DNA from: Neorhizobium huautlense
GTDB taxonomy: Bacteria; Pseudomonadota; Alphaproteobacteria; Rhizobiales; Rhizobiaceae
DNA length: 64,000 nt
NCBI RefSeq assembly: GCF_030811685.1
Contig: NZ_JAUSRF010000009.1
Span: 124,001-188,000, forward strand
Direction: 5' to 3'
This document shows positions 45,553-54,345 of this stretch, in pieces (the stretch's first letter is position 1; each line of letters starts with the position of its first letter). The position numbers and the translations under genes were made by a program. Below the pieces are notes generated by a model, which was not told the DNA's origin, searched no databases, and saw only the letters and a program-made list of their open reading frames with translations.

Positions 45553-46680
45553 ATGACGGGCAGGTTTGACGCAGTCTGGCGCCGAAGCGTCAAGCGGGCG
45601 CTGATCCTCGGTGGCCTCGAAGCGGCCGCCCTTGCCGCGCGTGCCAATTTTTGGCCCGGCGCCCGTGGCCGCGGCGCCATTTTTACGCTGCACCATGTAC
45701 GCCCGCCGGAAGGGCATCCGGCCGAACCCAATGCCCATCTCGATATCACGCCGGAATTTCTCGATCGCGCCATCCGCCGGCTGAAGGCCGATGGTTATGA
45801 ATTCCTGTCGCTCTGTGATGTCGCAACGCGGATGAAAGAACCTCATGGCCCCGGCGCAAAACCCTTTGCCGCCTTCACGCTGGATGACGGGTATCGCGAC
45901 AATGTCGAATACGCCCTGCCGGTTTTCGAGCGCCACGGCGTGCCCTTCACCATTTTTGTCGCCAAGGGGTTTGCGACACGCACCCACGGCATGTGGTGGG
46001 AAACGCTGGCTGCGCTTTTGAATGTGCTGCCGGAAATCCGTTTCGATTTCGGCCCAAATTCCGGCCCTGGCGAGATCAGCCTGCCGCTTGAAACCGCGCC
46101 CGACAAGCTCGATGCCTTCGACCGTTTTTCGCGCTTCATCGCTTCGGGTCCCGAAACCGAACAGGTGGCGGTGATCGATGCGCTGGCCGCCCGCCACGGC
46201 ATCGATGCGCTCAAGATCACCGCGCAACTGACCATGGATGTCGAGGAATTGCGGGCGCTTTCGCAAAACCCGCTGGCATCGCTCGGCGCCCACACCGTCA
46301 GCCACCGTTCCATCGCGCAACTGGACAGGGCCGAAGCGCGGCAGGAAATGCTCGCCTGCATCGAATGGATGGAAACGGCCTTCGGCACCCGCCCGAAAAC
46401 GTTTGCCTACCCCTATGGCACGGCCAATGCCGTGTCGGAACGTGACAAGGATCTGGCACGCGAACTGGGCTTTGATCTCGCCGTCACCACCCGGCCGGGC
46501 ACGCTCAATGAGACCTTGCGCGACCGCATGACCGGCCTGCCGCGCATTTCGCTGAACGGGTATTATCAGGTACCGCGTTATGTTTCCGCGCTGGCTTCGG
46601 GACTGCCCTTTGCGTTGTCGGCCAAACCACGTATGGCGGGAGACAAGGAATTGTCGCCGGCGGGCGAAGTGGTGGGGTAG
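45553..46680 (+). CDS. Polysaccharide deacetylase (CE4, NodB homology)
   Basis: 375 residues. The NodB domain has FTLDDGYRDNVEYALPVFERHGVPFTIFV (metal-binding DD near residue 112) and GAHTVSHRSIAQLDRAE (His pair near residue 246), then TFAYPYGTANAVSERDKDL. These enzymes remove acetyl groups from N-acetyl sugars such as peptidoglycan or lipochitooligosaccharides. No signal peptide is obvious, which is odd for a wall enzyme; the first 35 residues are basic. A hairpin-rich repeat follows. Confidence 0.88.
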   Translation: MTGRFDAVWRRSVKRALILGGLEAAALAARANFWPGARGRGAIFTLHHVRPPEGHPAEPNAHLDITPEFLDRAIRRLKADGYEFLSLCDVATRMKEPHGPGAKPFAAFTLDDGYRDNVEYALPVFERHGVPFTIFVAKGFATRTHGMWWETLAALLNVLPEIRFDFGPNSGPGEISLPLETAPDKLDAFDRFSRFIASGPETEQVAVIDALAARHGIDALKITAQLTMDVEELRALSQNPLASLGAHTVSHRSIAQLDRAEARQEMLACIEWMETAFGTRPKTFAYPYGTANAVSERDKDLARELGFDLAVTTRPGTLNETLRDRMTGLPRISLNGYYQVPRYVSALASGLPFALSAKPRMAGDKELSPAGEVVG

Positions 46681-46769
46681 TCCTATCAGATTTGCTGTGG
46701 CGCCATAACTCTTCTCCCCGTTTTGACGGCAAGGCTACCGCATATGGCATTGTGATGGTGCCGCCAGCC

Positions 46770-46977
46770 AATCTCCCCCCTTGAGGGGGAGATGTCCGGC
46801 AGGACAGAGGGGGATATTTCTGGCGCAAATGCCGATTTCACCCCGCCTGCCGCACCGTTGTTTACCCCCCTCTGTCACCTTTCGGTGACATCTCCCCCTC
46901 AAGGGGGGAGATTATTGGGAGCAAGCCGCACCACCTCAGATCATAGCGATATCCCTGCCCTCAAGGGGGGAGATCGG
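46770..46977. repeat. Palindromic intergenic repeat cluster, family B, three units
   Basis: Units at 46770-46814 (ATCTCCCCCCTTGAGGGGGA to AGAGGGGG), 46863-46912 (TTACCCCCCTCTGTCACCTT to GGGGGGAGAT, with the same GTCACCTTTCGGTGAC palindrome as copy 3) and a partial one at 46955-46977. The 320-base gap 46681-47000 between the deacetylase and pdxH holds nothing else that I can support. Confidence 0.85.
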
Positions 46978-47000
46978 CTGGGCGCACCCTCACCCGAAAA

Positions 47001-47621
47001 TCACGGATACATCCGCACCTTCTGCCAATCCCCCTCCGGCGTGTCGCGTCGGAATTCCACGCGGTCGTGAAGCCGGAACGGGCGGTCGTGCCAGAATTCG
47101 ATCGACACCGGCCTGATGCGGAAACCCGACCAGTGCGGTGGCCGCGGAATTTCGCCGATCGCGTATCGCGCGGTATATTCGGCCACCGCCTTTTCCAGCG
47201 CAAACCGGCCTTCCAGCGGCCGCGACTGTTTTGAGGCCCAGGCGCCGATGCGGCTGCCGCGCGGGCGTGTCGCATAATATTCGTCGGCTTCCGCGTCCGT
47301 CACCACCTCGACCTCGCCACGCAGGCGCACCTGCCGCCGCAGCGATTTCCAGTGGAAAACCATGGCCGCTTTCTGTTGCCCCAACAGTTCACGGCCCTTC
47401 TGGCTTTCGAAATTCGTGTAGAACACGAAACCGCGTTCGTCATACCCCTTCAACAGCACCATGCGCACATTTGGCAGGCCATTTTCGTCCACCGTTGCAA
47501 CCGCAACGGCGTTCGGATCGTTGATCTCGGAGGCCGTAGCATCTTTCAACCAGGCGCCGAACAGCGAAAATGGTTCATTTCCCTCGGTGAAGTCACCGGA
47601 TGTTAACTCAACTTCTGTCAT
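47001..47621 (-). CDS. pdxH: Pyridoxamine 5'-phosphate oxidase
   Basis: 206 residues. [20 protein letters not shown], then [59 protein letters not shown] and a C-terminal [23 protein letters not shown], all typical of PdxH. The enzyme uses FMN to make pyridoxal phosphate. The start codon is at 47621, only 10 bases from the divergent lipoprotein start proposed at 47632, so at least one promoter must overlap a coding region. Confidence 0.95.
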   Translation of the reverse strand: MTEVELTSGDFTEGNEPFSLFGAWLKDATASEINDPNAVAVATVDENGLPNVRMVLLKGYDERGFVFYTNFESQKGRELLGQQKAAMVFHWKSLRRQVRLRGEVEVVTDAEADEYYATRPRGSRIGAWASKQSRPLEGRFALEKAVAEYTARYAIGEIPRPPHWSGFRIRPVSIEFWHDRPFRLHDRVEFRRDTPEGDWQKVRMYP

Positions 47622-47631
47622 ATTGACGAAA

Positions 47632-48129
47632 ATGCTCCCGATATATGAAGTGCATCCGAAACAGTTTCGAAGTGGACGCAAGTTGGCATTGATAGCAAAG
47701 ACATTTAACCGCACAAGCCAGAGACGCCCGTTTGCGGCCAAAGGTCTTGCGATTATTGCCGTTGCCGCCGCGCTGTCCAGTTGCACCAGTTCGCTCGACC
47801 TGTTTGGCGGCGACAAGGTCGATCGCATGTCGACCGGCACGATACAGGCCAAGCGCAACCCGACCACCATGTCCGACGAAGTGACCGTGCAGAACGCCGT
47901 GTCCTCGGCCGACCTTTCCAAGGTGTCGATGTCGCCGCTGCCCTGGGCCAACACCACCACCGGCAGCGCCGGCGTGGTTTCCTCCATTCGCGAAGGCCGC
48001 AACCAGGGCCACATCTGCCGCGACTTTACCACGACGCGCCATTCCTTTGAAGGCATTGCCCAATTTACCGGCCAGACCTGCCTGACAAATTCCGGTGACT
48101 GGATGCTGACCTCCTTCGACCGCCAGTAA
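47632..48129 (+). CDS. Small surface-antigen-like lipoprotein
   Basis: 165 residues from ATG 47632, or shorter from a TTG at 47683. [14 protein letters not shown] with the lipobox L-S-S-C, followed by [20 protein letters not shown] and a C-terminal domain with two cysteines ([20 protein letters not shown] and [16 protein letters not shown]). This end is the surface-antigen domain seen in small rhizobial lipoproteins and 17-kDa antigens. Outer-membrane attached by inference. The start is uncertain, since the longer form crowds pdxH. Confidence 0.7.
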   Translation: MLPIYEVHPKQFRSGRKLALIAKTFNRTSQRRPFAAKGLAIIAVAAALSSCTSSLDLFGGDKVDRMSTGTIQAKRNPTTMSDEVTVQNAVSSADLSKVSMSPLPWANTTTGSAGVVSSIREGRNQGHICRDFTTTRHSFEGIAQFTGQTCLTNSGDWMLTSFDRQ

Positions 48130-48364
48130 AGTCACCGGTAAATCTACCTTCCCGAGACACAAGAATATCCCCGGTAACCTTTTATAGCGGTTGCCGTTTA
48201 CCTTGATTTTCAACACCTCCTTAGCGGTTCATCTGGTAACGTCTTGCCATTACGCAGACGCCTGACCGGACATGAGGAACCGAGGGCGCCCTGCAAGAGT
48301 TCCTTTGTCTCGGGGGTCCAGGATGATCGCGGACCCGCCGCCCAAGCGTAACCGGTGGTGCAAG

Positions 48365-49621
48365 ATGCGCGATCCCTATTCCGTCCTCGGCGTGAAACGC
48401 AACGCGGACGCCGACGAAATCAAGGCCGCATGGCGTTCGAAGGCGAAATCCGTCCATCCGGATCATAATCTCGACGATCCGAGCGCGACCGGCCGTTTTG
48501 CAGAAGTCGGCCAGGCCTATGACGTCCTGAAGGATCCGGACAAGCGCCGTCGTTACGACAAGGCCGCCGACATGCACCAGACCATCATGCAGCAGCGTGA
48601 AGCCGCCAGACAGGCGGAAGAACGCGCAAAAGCCGCGCGTGCCAACGCCGAAAAGGTGATGGAAGAACTGGCCCGCGCCAATGCGCAGCGCGCCCAGAAC
48701 CAGTCTCAGGCACAGGCAAAGCCCAAGGCCGCCGCGCAATCTCAGGCTCACGCCCAGACCCAGACGAACAATGCCGACGAGCCGCCGGTCGAAGACGCCG
48801 AAGACATGATCGAGCGCATTTTCGGCTCGGGCGACGAAGCCACCGATGCCGCGCGTGAAAAAGCAGCCGCACAGGCGAAAGCCCAGGCACAGCAGCAGGC
48901 GCAACAACAAGCTCAAGCTCAAGCTCAGGCACAAGCGAAGGCCAAGGCCGACGCTGCCGCCGACACCAGGGCCGAGGCCGGCTCCGAAACCGTCGCATCC
49001 GCAGATGACAATGCCGCCAAGGCCGAACCCGCGCCAAAACAGCCTTTGCCCATGCAGGCCGTCGAACTGGTGGCAGCCCTCGTGCGCCGCTGGCGTGGCG
49101 CCCCGCCGGAAAAGGCACCGGACATGACGGCGGAAGTGATCGTCACGCTGGACGACCTGATCGCCCAGAACACCGTGCCCATGCATCTCGCCGACGAACG
49201 CGATGTGAAATTGCCGCTGGAAGCCGGCATGACCGATGGTCATGTGGTGCGGATGAAGGGTCAGGGGCTGAAAATGCCCTCCCCCATCGCCCGCGGCGAT
49301 CTGGTCGTCACCGTGCGCGTTGCCCGGCACGAACGTTTCCGTCTCGAAGGTTTTGACCTGCACACGGTTTTGGCCATTTCGCTCGAAGATGCCGTGCTCG
49401 GCACAGAGACCGAAGTGGAGACACCGGGGGGCAAAGTGCCGATCACCATTCCCGCCTGGTCGGGCTCGGATCGCAGCATCACGCTCGATGGTCTTGGCCT
49501 TGCAGATGGTGACGGCGGGCGTGGAGCGCTGGTCGTGGAACTGCGGGTCGTCCTGTGGGAAAAGCCGGACGAAAAGGTTACCGACCTGATGAAACACATG
49601 CGCCACGGCCTGTATGTATGA
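48365..49621 (+). CDS. DnaJ-family co-chaperone, C-terminal CbpA-like
   Basis: 418 residues. J domain at the N-terminus (MRDPYSVLGVKRNADADEIK, HPD in VHPDHN near residue 35). A 170-residue coiled linker of Ala, Gln, Lys with AQAQQQAQQQAQAQAQAQ follows. The C-terminal substrate-binding part has the DnaJ_C pattern (VIVTLDDLIAQN, RHERFRLEGFDLHTVLAISLEDAVLGTETEVETPGGKVPITIP). The zinc-finger of true DnaJ is missing, as in CbpA-type proteins. It works with DnaK. ATG at 48365 chosen; one at 48323 would add an N-terminal leader. Confidence 0.85.
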   Translation: MRDPYSVLGVKRNADADEIKAAWRSKAKSVHPDHNLDDPSATGRFAEVGQAYDVLKDPDKRRRYDKAADMHQTIMQQREAARQAEERAKAARANAEKVMEELARANAQRAQNQSQAQAKPKAAAQSQAHAQTQTNNADEPPVEDAEDMIERIFGSGDEATDAAREKAAAQAKAQAQQQAQQQAQAQAQAQAKAKADAAADTRAEAGSETVASADDNAAKAEPAPKQPLPMQAVELVAALVRRWRGAPPEKAPDMTAEVIVTLDDLIAQNTVPMHLADERDVKLPLEAGMTDGHVVRMKGQGLKMPSPIARGDLVVTVRVARHERFRLEGFDLHTVLAISLEDAVLGTETEVETPGGKVPITIPAWSGSDRSITLDGLGLADGDGGRGALVVELRVVLWEKPDEKVTDLMKHMRHGLYV

Positions 49622-49772
49622 AGGTTTTGCAACAGTTTCTGTTGCTGCGCACCCTTTGTTACGGTCTCTAACAGGAGATGATCTGCCGCAAGCTTGAACC
49701 ACCGGTCCGCCTATGCCATAGGCAAACGACTATTTGGGCGGGTATCCGCCATTGCAGTTCAGGGGACTATTC

Positions 49773-50591
49773 ATGGTTCAGGCTACCGGCCTCATGGCAG
49801 GCAAACGCGGCGTCATCTTCGGCGTCGCCAACAACCGCTCGATCGCATGGGGCATCGCCAAGGCCATTCACGCACAGGGCGGCGAGATCGCTCTCACCTG
49901 GCAGGGCGATGCGCTGAAGAAGCGCGTCGAGCCTCTCGCCACCGAAATCGGCGCCTTCATGGCCGGCCACTGTGACGTGACCGACGAAGCGTCGATCGAC
50001 GAAGTCTTCGCCAATGTCGAAAAGGAATGGGGCAAGATCGATTTCATCGTTCACGCCATCGGCTTTTCCGACAAGGACGAACTGACCGGTCGTTACGTCG
50101 ACACCTCCGCCGACAACTTCGCCAAGACGATGCAGATCTCGGTCTATTCCTTCACCTCGATCGCACGCCGCGCCGAAAAGCTGATGACCGATGGCGGCTC
50201 GATGCTGACCCTCACCTACTATGGTGCGGAAAAGGTCATGCCGAACTATAACGTCATGGGCGTTGCCAAGGCCGCACTCGAAGCCAGCGTGAAATATCTC
50301 GCGGTCGACCTCGGCCCGAAGAACATCCGCGTCAACGCCATTTCGGCCGGCCCGATCAAGACGCTTGCCGCTTCCGGCATCGGCGATTTCCGCTACATTC
50401 TGAAGTGGAACGAATATAACGCGCCGCTGCGCCGCACCGTCACCATCGAGGAAGTCGGTGATGTCGGCCTCTACATGCTCTCCGACCTGTCGCGCTCCGT
50501 GACCGGCGAAGTGCATCACGCCGACAGCGGTTACCACACGATCGGCATGAAGGCGGTCGACGCGCCTGACATCTCGGTCATCAAGGACTGA
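49773..50591 (+). CDS. fabI: Enoyl-ACP reductase (NADH), FabI type
   Basis: 272 residues. GVIFGVANNRSIAWGIAKAI is the nucleotide-binding start of FabI, with the short-chain-dehydrogenase variant G-x5-S-I-A-W-G. The catalytic Tyr-x6-Lys is in NYNVMGVAKAALEASVKYLAVDLGPKNIRVNAISAGPIKTLAASGI. It performs the last reduction of each fatty-acid elongation cycle and is the target of triclosan-type inhibitors. AGGGGA lies nine bases before the ATG. Followed by a histidine phosphatase, as in related rhizobia. Confidence 0.95.
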   Translation: MVQATGLMAGKRGVIFGVANNRSIAWGIAKAIHAQGGEIALTWQGDALKKRVEPLATEIGAFMAGHCDVTDEASIDEVFANVEKEWGKIDFIVHAIGFSDKDELTGRYVDTSADNFAKTMQISVYSFTSIARRAEKLMTDGGSMLTLTYYGAEKVMPNYNVMGVAKAALEASVKYLAVDLGPKNIRVNAISAGPIKTLAASGIGDFRYILKWNEYNAPLRRTVTIEEVGDVGLYMLSDLSRSVTGEVHHADSGYHTIGMKAVDAPDISVIKD

Positions 50592-50614
50592 CTTCTTTAT
50601 AAAGGCATGCCGCA

Positions 50615-51205
50615 TTGCTGATTTATGTCATTCGCCACGGCCAGACAGACTGGAACGCCGAGGGCCGGCTGCAAGGCCAGAAGGATATCGATCTCAATGA
50701 CTACGGTCGCTCTCAGGCGACCGCCAACGGCGAGGAACTCAGCGGCCTGATCGATGATCGGGTCGCCGAATTCGACTTCGTATCCAGTCCCATGGCCCGC
50801 ACGCGCGCAACCATGGAACTGGCGCGCAAGGCCATGGGCCTCCCCCCCAAAGACTACCGCACCGACGAGCGCCTTCGCGAACTTTCCTTCGGAGACTGGG
50901 AAGGCTTTACGCTGAAGGAAGTGCGCCAGAGCGAGCCGGAACGGCTTGCCGCCCGCAAGGCCGAAAAATGGGGATTTATCCCGCCCGGCGACGATGCGGA
51001 AAGTTATGAAATCCTCTCATGGCGGGTTGGCGCATGGCTGCAATCGGTGACGCAGCCGACCGTGTGCGTCTGCCACGGCGGCGTCATCCGCACGCTGTTT
51101 CGGCTTGTCGGCGACATGCCGGAGGATGAGGCCGCGACCATCCCGATCCCGCAGGACCGGATTCTGGTGATCAACCGGGATGAGAAGCGGATCGGCTGGA
51201 TCTGA
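50615..51205 (+). CDS. Histidine phosphatase (phosphoglycerate-mutase-like)
   Basis: 196 residues from a TTG with AAAGG ten bases upstream. LIYVIRHGQTDWNAEGRLQG has the catalytic RHG, SSPMARTRATMELAR the phosphate-binding Arg, and VCVCHGGVIRTLFRLVGD the second His. Substrate unknown; families include sugar phosphatases and mutases. It lies 23 bases after fabI on the same strand, so it is probably co-transcribed. Confidence 0.88.
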   Translation: MLIYVIRHGQTDWNAEGRLQGQKDIDLNDYGRSQATANGEELSGLIDDRVAEFDFVSSPMARTRATMELARKAMGLPPKDYRTDERLRELSFGDWEGFTLKEVRQSEPERLAARKAEKWGFIPPGDDAESYEILSWRVGAWLQSVTQPTVCVCHGGVIRTLFRLVGDMPEDEAATIPIPQDRILVINRDEKRIGWI

Positions 51206-51224
51206 GGGACTTGCGTCGGCGGGC

Positions 51225-51647
51225 CTACCGCCTGCTTTCGCGCAACAGATGCGCCCTCGCCAGATCAGCCAGACGTTTGCGGATCAGATCGAAGAACGCC
51301 TTCGTCACCATGCCGTAATCGACGCGGCCCGGATCACCCGGCAGAGCTCGCAAGTGATCACCCGGCCATTCGAACCGATTGATCTCCAGCTTCACATAAT
51401 TGACGTCGCTATCGAGCCCGATCGATCTGGCAATCTCGGCCGATATCTCGATGGACAATTTTTCTTCTCCGGGTTCCGGATAAGCATGGGTGATCGGCAC
51501 CACGACGACCAATCCGGTCTCTTTGGAGGAAACAACGATAGCGCAGGGACGATCCTTGCCTCCTGCCGACACGCCCTTCAACTGATCGGCGTGCCAGAGG
51601 TAATTGTAGCGAACCACCAGACCCGGAACCGGATCAGGCAGCGTCAT
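51225..51647 (-). CDS. PemK/MazF-like toxin
   Basis: 140 residues. PVPGLVVRYNYLWHADQLKG near the start, DRPCAIVVSSKETGLVVVVPITHAYPEPGEEKL and NRFEWPGDHLRALPGDPGRVDYGMVTKAFFDLI follow a MazF/PemK (CcdB-fold) layout; ribonuclease activity is expected but not proven. It overlaps the antitoxin gene by four bases, antitoxin first. This is a two-gene stability module downstream of fabI and its neighbour, on the opposite strand. Confidence 0.78.
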   Translation of the reverse strand: MTLPDPVPGLVVRYNYLWHADQLKGVSAGGKDRPCAIVVSSKETGLVVVVPITHAYPEPGEEKLSIEISAEIARSIGLDSDVNYVKLEINRFEWPGDHLRALPGDPGRVDYGMVTKAFFDLIRKRLADLARAHLLRESRR

Positions 51648-51898
51648 TTGCCGACGACGCCATATTCGGCGGCCTCGATCTCGGCCAGCAACGTCTCATC
51701 GATATCCTCGATGCGAAGGGCTTCCCGTTCCTTCTGTTTCAGCCGACGATAACGCTCCAGTTCTGCGGCCCCCAGATATCCGCCGATGACACGGCCATGC
51801 GAGGTGACCTCGATAACGTCAGTGGAAAACGCCTCGTCGCGATATTTGCCGAACCCACGAGCAAATTCGGTCGCCGATATCTGAATTGCGCGCGCCAT
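51644..51898 (-). CDS. Antitoxin of the MazF-like pair (Phd/YefM-like)
   Basis: 84 residues. RAIQISATEFARGFGKYRDEAF and VIEVTSHGRVIGGYLGAAELERY match the Phd/YefM beta-alpha-beta DNA-binding part; the ERYRRLKQKEREALRIEDIDETLLAEIEAAE tail is the toxin-binding helix. The ATG has GGAGA 8 bases upstream. A promoter with repeated AAAATGCG lies just upstream, which suggests autoregulation. Confidence 0.8.
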   Translation of the reverse strand: MARAIQISATEFARGFGKYRDEAFSTDVIEVTSHGRVIGGYLGAAELERYRRLKQKEREALRIEDIDETLLAEIEAAEYGVVGK

Positions 51899-51912
51899 GA
51901 TCAATCTCCACC

Positions 51913-51949
51913 AAAATGCGCAAATTACAGAAAATGCGTATTTTGTCAA
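51913..51949 (-). promoter_or_regulatory. Promoter and candidate operator of the MazF-like module
   Basis: On the minus strand TTGACA (51944-51949) is followed after 16 bases by TAATTT (51922-51927), a good sigma-70-type pair. Two direct copies of AAAATGCG (51913-51920 and 51931-51938 on the plus strand), 18 bases apart, lie inside and around it. Two turns apart on one face is what a dimeric autorepressor would use. Confidence 0.6.
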
Positions 51950-52051
51950 AAACACCGGAGGTCGACCACGATCACCCTGGTGCCGCCTAGCGCTCCGATC
52001 ACCAGCAAGAGCAGGCTTGACGCCTGCTCTTGGCCTTAACCACCGGGCCGC

Positions 52052-52192
52052 TCACGGTCCGCGGTTTTCCTTTTCCTTGTTCTCCTGATCACGATGCCAC
52101 TTGATGGCGTAGAACATGCCCACGCCGAGCACGATGATCTTGAACGGAAAAAAGACGTAAGGAAACCAATCCCACATTTTGGATATGTCCAT
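52052..52192 (-). CDS. Single-helix small protein
   Basis: 46 residues, MDISKMWDWFPYVFFPFKII VLGVG with one hydrophobic segment and a strongly charged tail (HRDQENKEKENRGP). No convincing ribosome site; an inverted repeat ATACGCC / GGCGTAT lies 35 bases upstream. Family unknown. Could be spurious, though its hydrophobic-then-charged layout is common in real small membrane proteins. Confidence 0.45.
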   Translation of the reverse strand: MDISKMWDWFPYVFFPFKIIVLGVGMFYAIKWHRDQENKEKENRGP

Positions 52193-52536
52193 GCTGTTAA
52201 TTGACACTTGTCTATCGCAAGCAGCAATACGCCTAAATTGGCGTATGCCATATCAGCCATGTTGACGCAGATGCGATCAGAACTGCTCGTCACGTGACAT
52301 GGGTGGGCTCGCCGCATGCAGGCAATGATGCAAACCATTAGAAATGCAGACATCTGAAGCAGAAACCCACTGAGATGGTGCTCTCGGGAGGAGCGCGAGT
52401 AAAGCATTATTCACACATGAGTTGCATCCTGCCGACAACATTTCCAGTTGTGGAAAGAAAGCGCCCTGCGAGAACCGGAATTCATTTTCGGTGAATGGTC
52501 TCGTCAGCGGTCAATTGCGAACTCGTGGATCATCAT
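52193..52536. other. Gene-poor stretch with an inverted repeat
   Basis: 344 bases between two divergent small membrane-protein genes. The most regular structure is ATACGCC-TAAATT-GGCGTAT at 52227-52246, a seven-base perfect inverted repeat with a six-base spacer, a plausible operator. No other gene or hairpin terminator is evident. Confidence 0.5.
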
Positions 52537-53052
52537 ATGCTGCGTACATTTTTCGCCACTCCGCTTTCTCCTCTCTGGGCGCCGATATACACCGCGTTTT
52601 TCACCACGTTATATATGCCGGAACAGGCAGAACTGGCTGCAGATTGGACGCTGCTCTACAAGGCGAGCATATATTGGACATTCGGCCTTGTTTACGGATA
52701 CATCCCCATGCTGATCCTTGCGCCGATGGCGCATATGGTTTTGCGGTGGAGAAACTATCAGTCTCTGTCCGCTTACATCATCACATGGTTCCTGATGTCG
52801 CAGTTGCTGTGGTGGGGATATCTCAACCTAGCCCCGCTGGAAAATGGCGTTTTCAACCAGCTGGTCATGGCATTCTTTTTCAACCTGCCCTGGATCCCTG
52901 CGGGTGCAACATTCTGGGCCATCGTCAGGCCGGACAGGCGCAGCCCGAAGAACGGCAAAGCGGTTGAACTCAACGACAGAGCAAAATCCACACCTGCAGC
53001 ATCCAGCCGACAGCAAAGTTCATTCGGAATGCGCGGACGCGCCCCTCAATAA
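52537..53052 (+). CDS. Hypothetical four-helix membrane protein
   Basis: 171 residues from ATG 52537 (or 185 from 52495). LWAPIYTAFFTTLYMPE, ASIYWTFGLVYGYIPMLILAPMA, AYIITWFLMSQLLWWGYLNL and LVMAFFFNLPWIPAGATFWAIV are helices, with a charged, presumably cytoplasmic tail. Many Trp and Tyr. Start choice rests on position, not on a good ribosome site. Function unknown. Confidence 0.55.
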   Translation: MLRTFFATPLSPLWAPIYTAFFTTLYMPEQAELAADWTLLYKASIYWTFGLVYGYIPMLILAPMAHMVLRWRNYQSLSAYIITWFLMSQLLWWGYLNLAPLENGVFNQLVMAFFFNLPWIPAGATFWAIVRPDRRSPKNGKAVELNDRAKSTPAASSRQQSSFGMRGRAPQ

Positions 53053-53095
53053 GCCTGTCGTTGACCTCAGAGCCTGCATTCCCCATCTATCCGGC

Positions 53096-53725
53096 ATGCC
53101 CAAACACGCGAAAACCGATATCGAACTGCTGAAAACATGGACGCTGTCGACGGCGGCCACCCTTGGCTCATCCGTTCGTGCAAAAGGCATCCTGCAGGAA
53201 ATCCAGGCGCGGCTTCCCGCCTTATCGAAAAAGTCGGTCGTGCTTGAAGGCAGCGAGATCACGCTTGCCATGCCCGCCAGCGACAAGGCCGCTTTCTCCG
53301 CGGCCGTGGCCGTCATCTCCAGGGTGATGGAAGAGGCCGAAACGCTGCCCGTCATCCCGCGCGAGATAGAGGATATCCTCACCATCAAGACGAGCGAACG
53401 CCATCGCTGGCTTGCCGACGGGCGGCTGCCGAGCGCCGGTACCCGCACGGTTCGCCTGAACGGCCGGGCCCGGCAAATCACCTTTCACGTCTTCGACCCC
53501 AGGATCGTGGAGGATCTTCTCGACCGGGGAGCCGTCGATGAATGGCGGGAAGAGGATATCGAGGCAAAAGCGGAAAAAAGGCGCCGTGCCGCCTATCAGG
53601 CAAAACTGACGCGGTCGCTGAAGAAGGCGAAAAAAGCCTCGGAAAAACCGAGGAGCGACGCGGACGAGGCAGCCCCGGAACTGCGCGGCTGGGAAGAATT
53701 CGATGTCGACGGGCTTCTTCGATAA
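53096..53725 (+). CDS. Conserved hypothetical protein with basic C-terminus
   Basis: 209 residues. An N-terminal helical part (MPKHAKTDIELLKTWTLSTA), a middle part rich in Arg and Lys (ERHRWLADGRLPSAGTRTVRLNGRARQITFHVFDP) that suggests nucleic-acid contact, and a coiled Lys/Ala/Arg tail before an acidic end. No membrane segment. The RHRWLADGRLPSAG stretch resembles excisionase-type recognition helices, but this is only a hint. Confidence 0.58.
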   Translation: MPKHAKTDIELLKTWTLSTAATLGSSVRAKGILQEIQARLPALSKKSVVLEGSEITLAMPASDKAAFSAAVAVISRVMEEAETLPVIPREIEDILTIKTSERHRWLADGRLPSAGTRTVRLNGRARQITFHVFDPRIVEDLLDRGAVDEWREEDIEAKAEKRRRAAYQAKLTRSLKKAKKASEKPRSDADEAAPELRGWEEFDVDGLLR

Positions 53726-53758
53726 ACGAGGATTTAGAGCCCAGCCGACAGCCGGCAG

Positions 53759-54019
53759 TTACTGCACGATTTCCAGATCATCCACCACGCGGCTGCCGTC
53801 AACCACGGTGTAGAACACCACGACCTTTACGCCGGCGGTCAGGCCTTCGAAGTTGAATTCCTCCGGCACCTTGTAGGTTTTGCCGTCATCCAGCGTCAGC
53901 GAAAGCTTGCTCACATCCACCGCCTTGATGGTCGCTTCCACATCGACACTCTGCGCCCAGCTATTGATGGGAGAGAGGATGCTGGCCGTTGCCAGAAGTG
54001 CGGCGATGAGGATGCGCAT
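53759..54019 (-). CDS. DUF1344-like periplasmic small protein
   Basis: 86 residues. Signal peptide MRILIAALLATASILSPINS with cleavage near WAQS, then SVDVEATIKAVDVSKLSLTL, DGKTYKVPEEFNFEGL and GVKVVVFYTVVDGSRVVDDL, a small beta-barrel pattern of the DUF1344 family of rhizobia. Function unknown. The frame is open further upstream without start support. Confidence 0.82.
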   Translation of the reverse strand: MRILIAALLATASILSPINSWAQSVDVEATIKAVDVSKLSLTLDDGKTYKVPEEFNFEGLTAGVKVVVFYTVVDGSRVVDDLEIVQ

Positions 54020-54345
54020 TGTGTGAGCCCTAAGGGAGCGGTTCGGTGACTTTGACTTGTACACAGATAGCCTCCTGATTGTGGCGGAATTTGCCCGGGA
54101 TCGTGACATTTTTAGACTTAATGGTGACCGGAAAATTAACTGTGATTCAAGGGTTTCCGGCCAAATCCTGGCAAGCCCCGAAACATCACGATCCACAACA
54201 TATCACGACCGTCGATCAGGCTATATTCTTCAATCCTAGATTAACCTTGCGCGAATATGGTCGCAGCAGAATCCGGGTAGTGCGTAAGGGTGAACAAGGT
54301 TTGGTGGCTCGCGTTTCGGCACATCGCCATTTCGGCAGCAAACTG

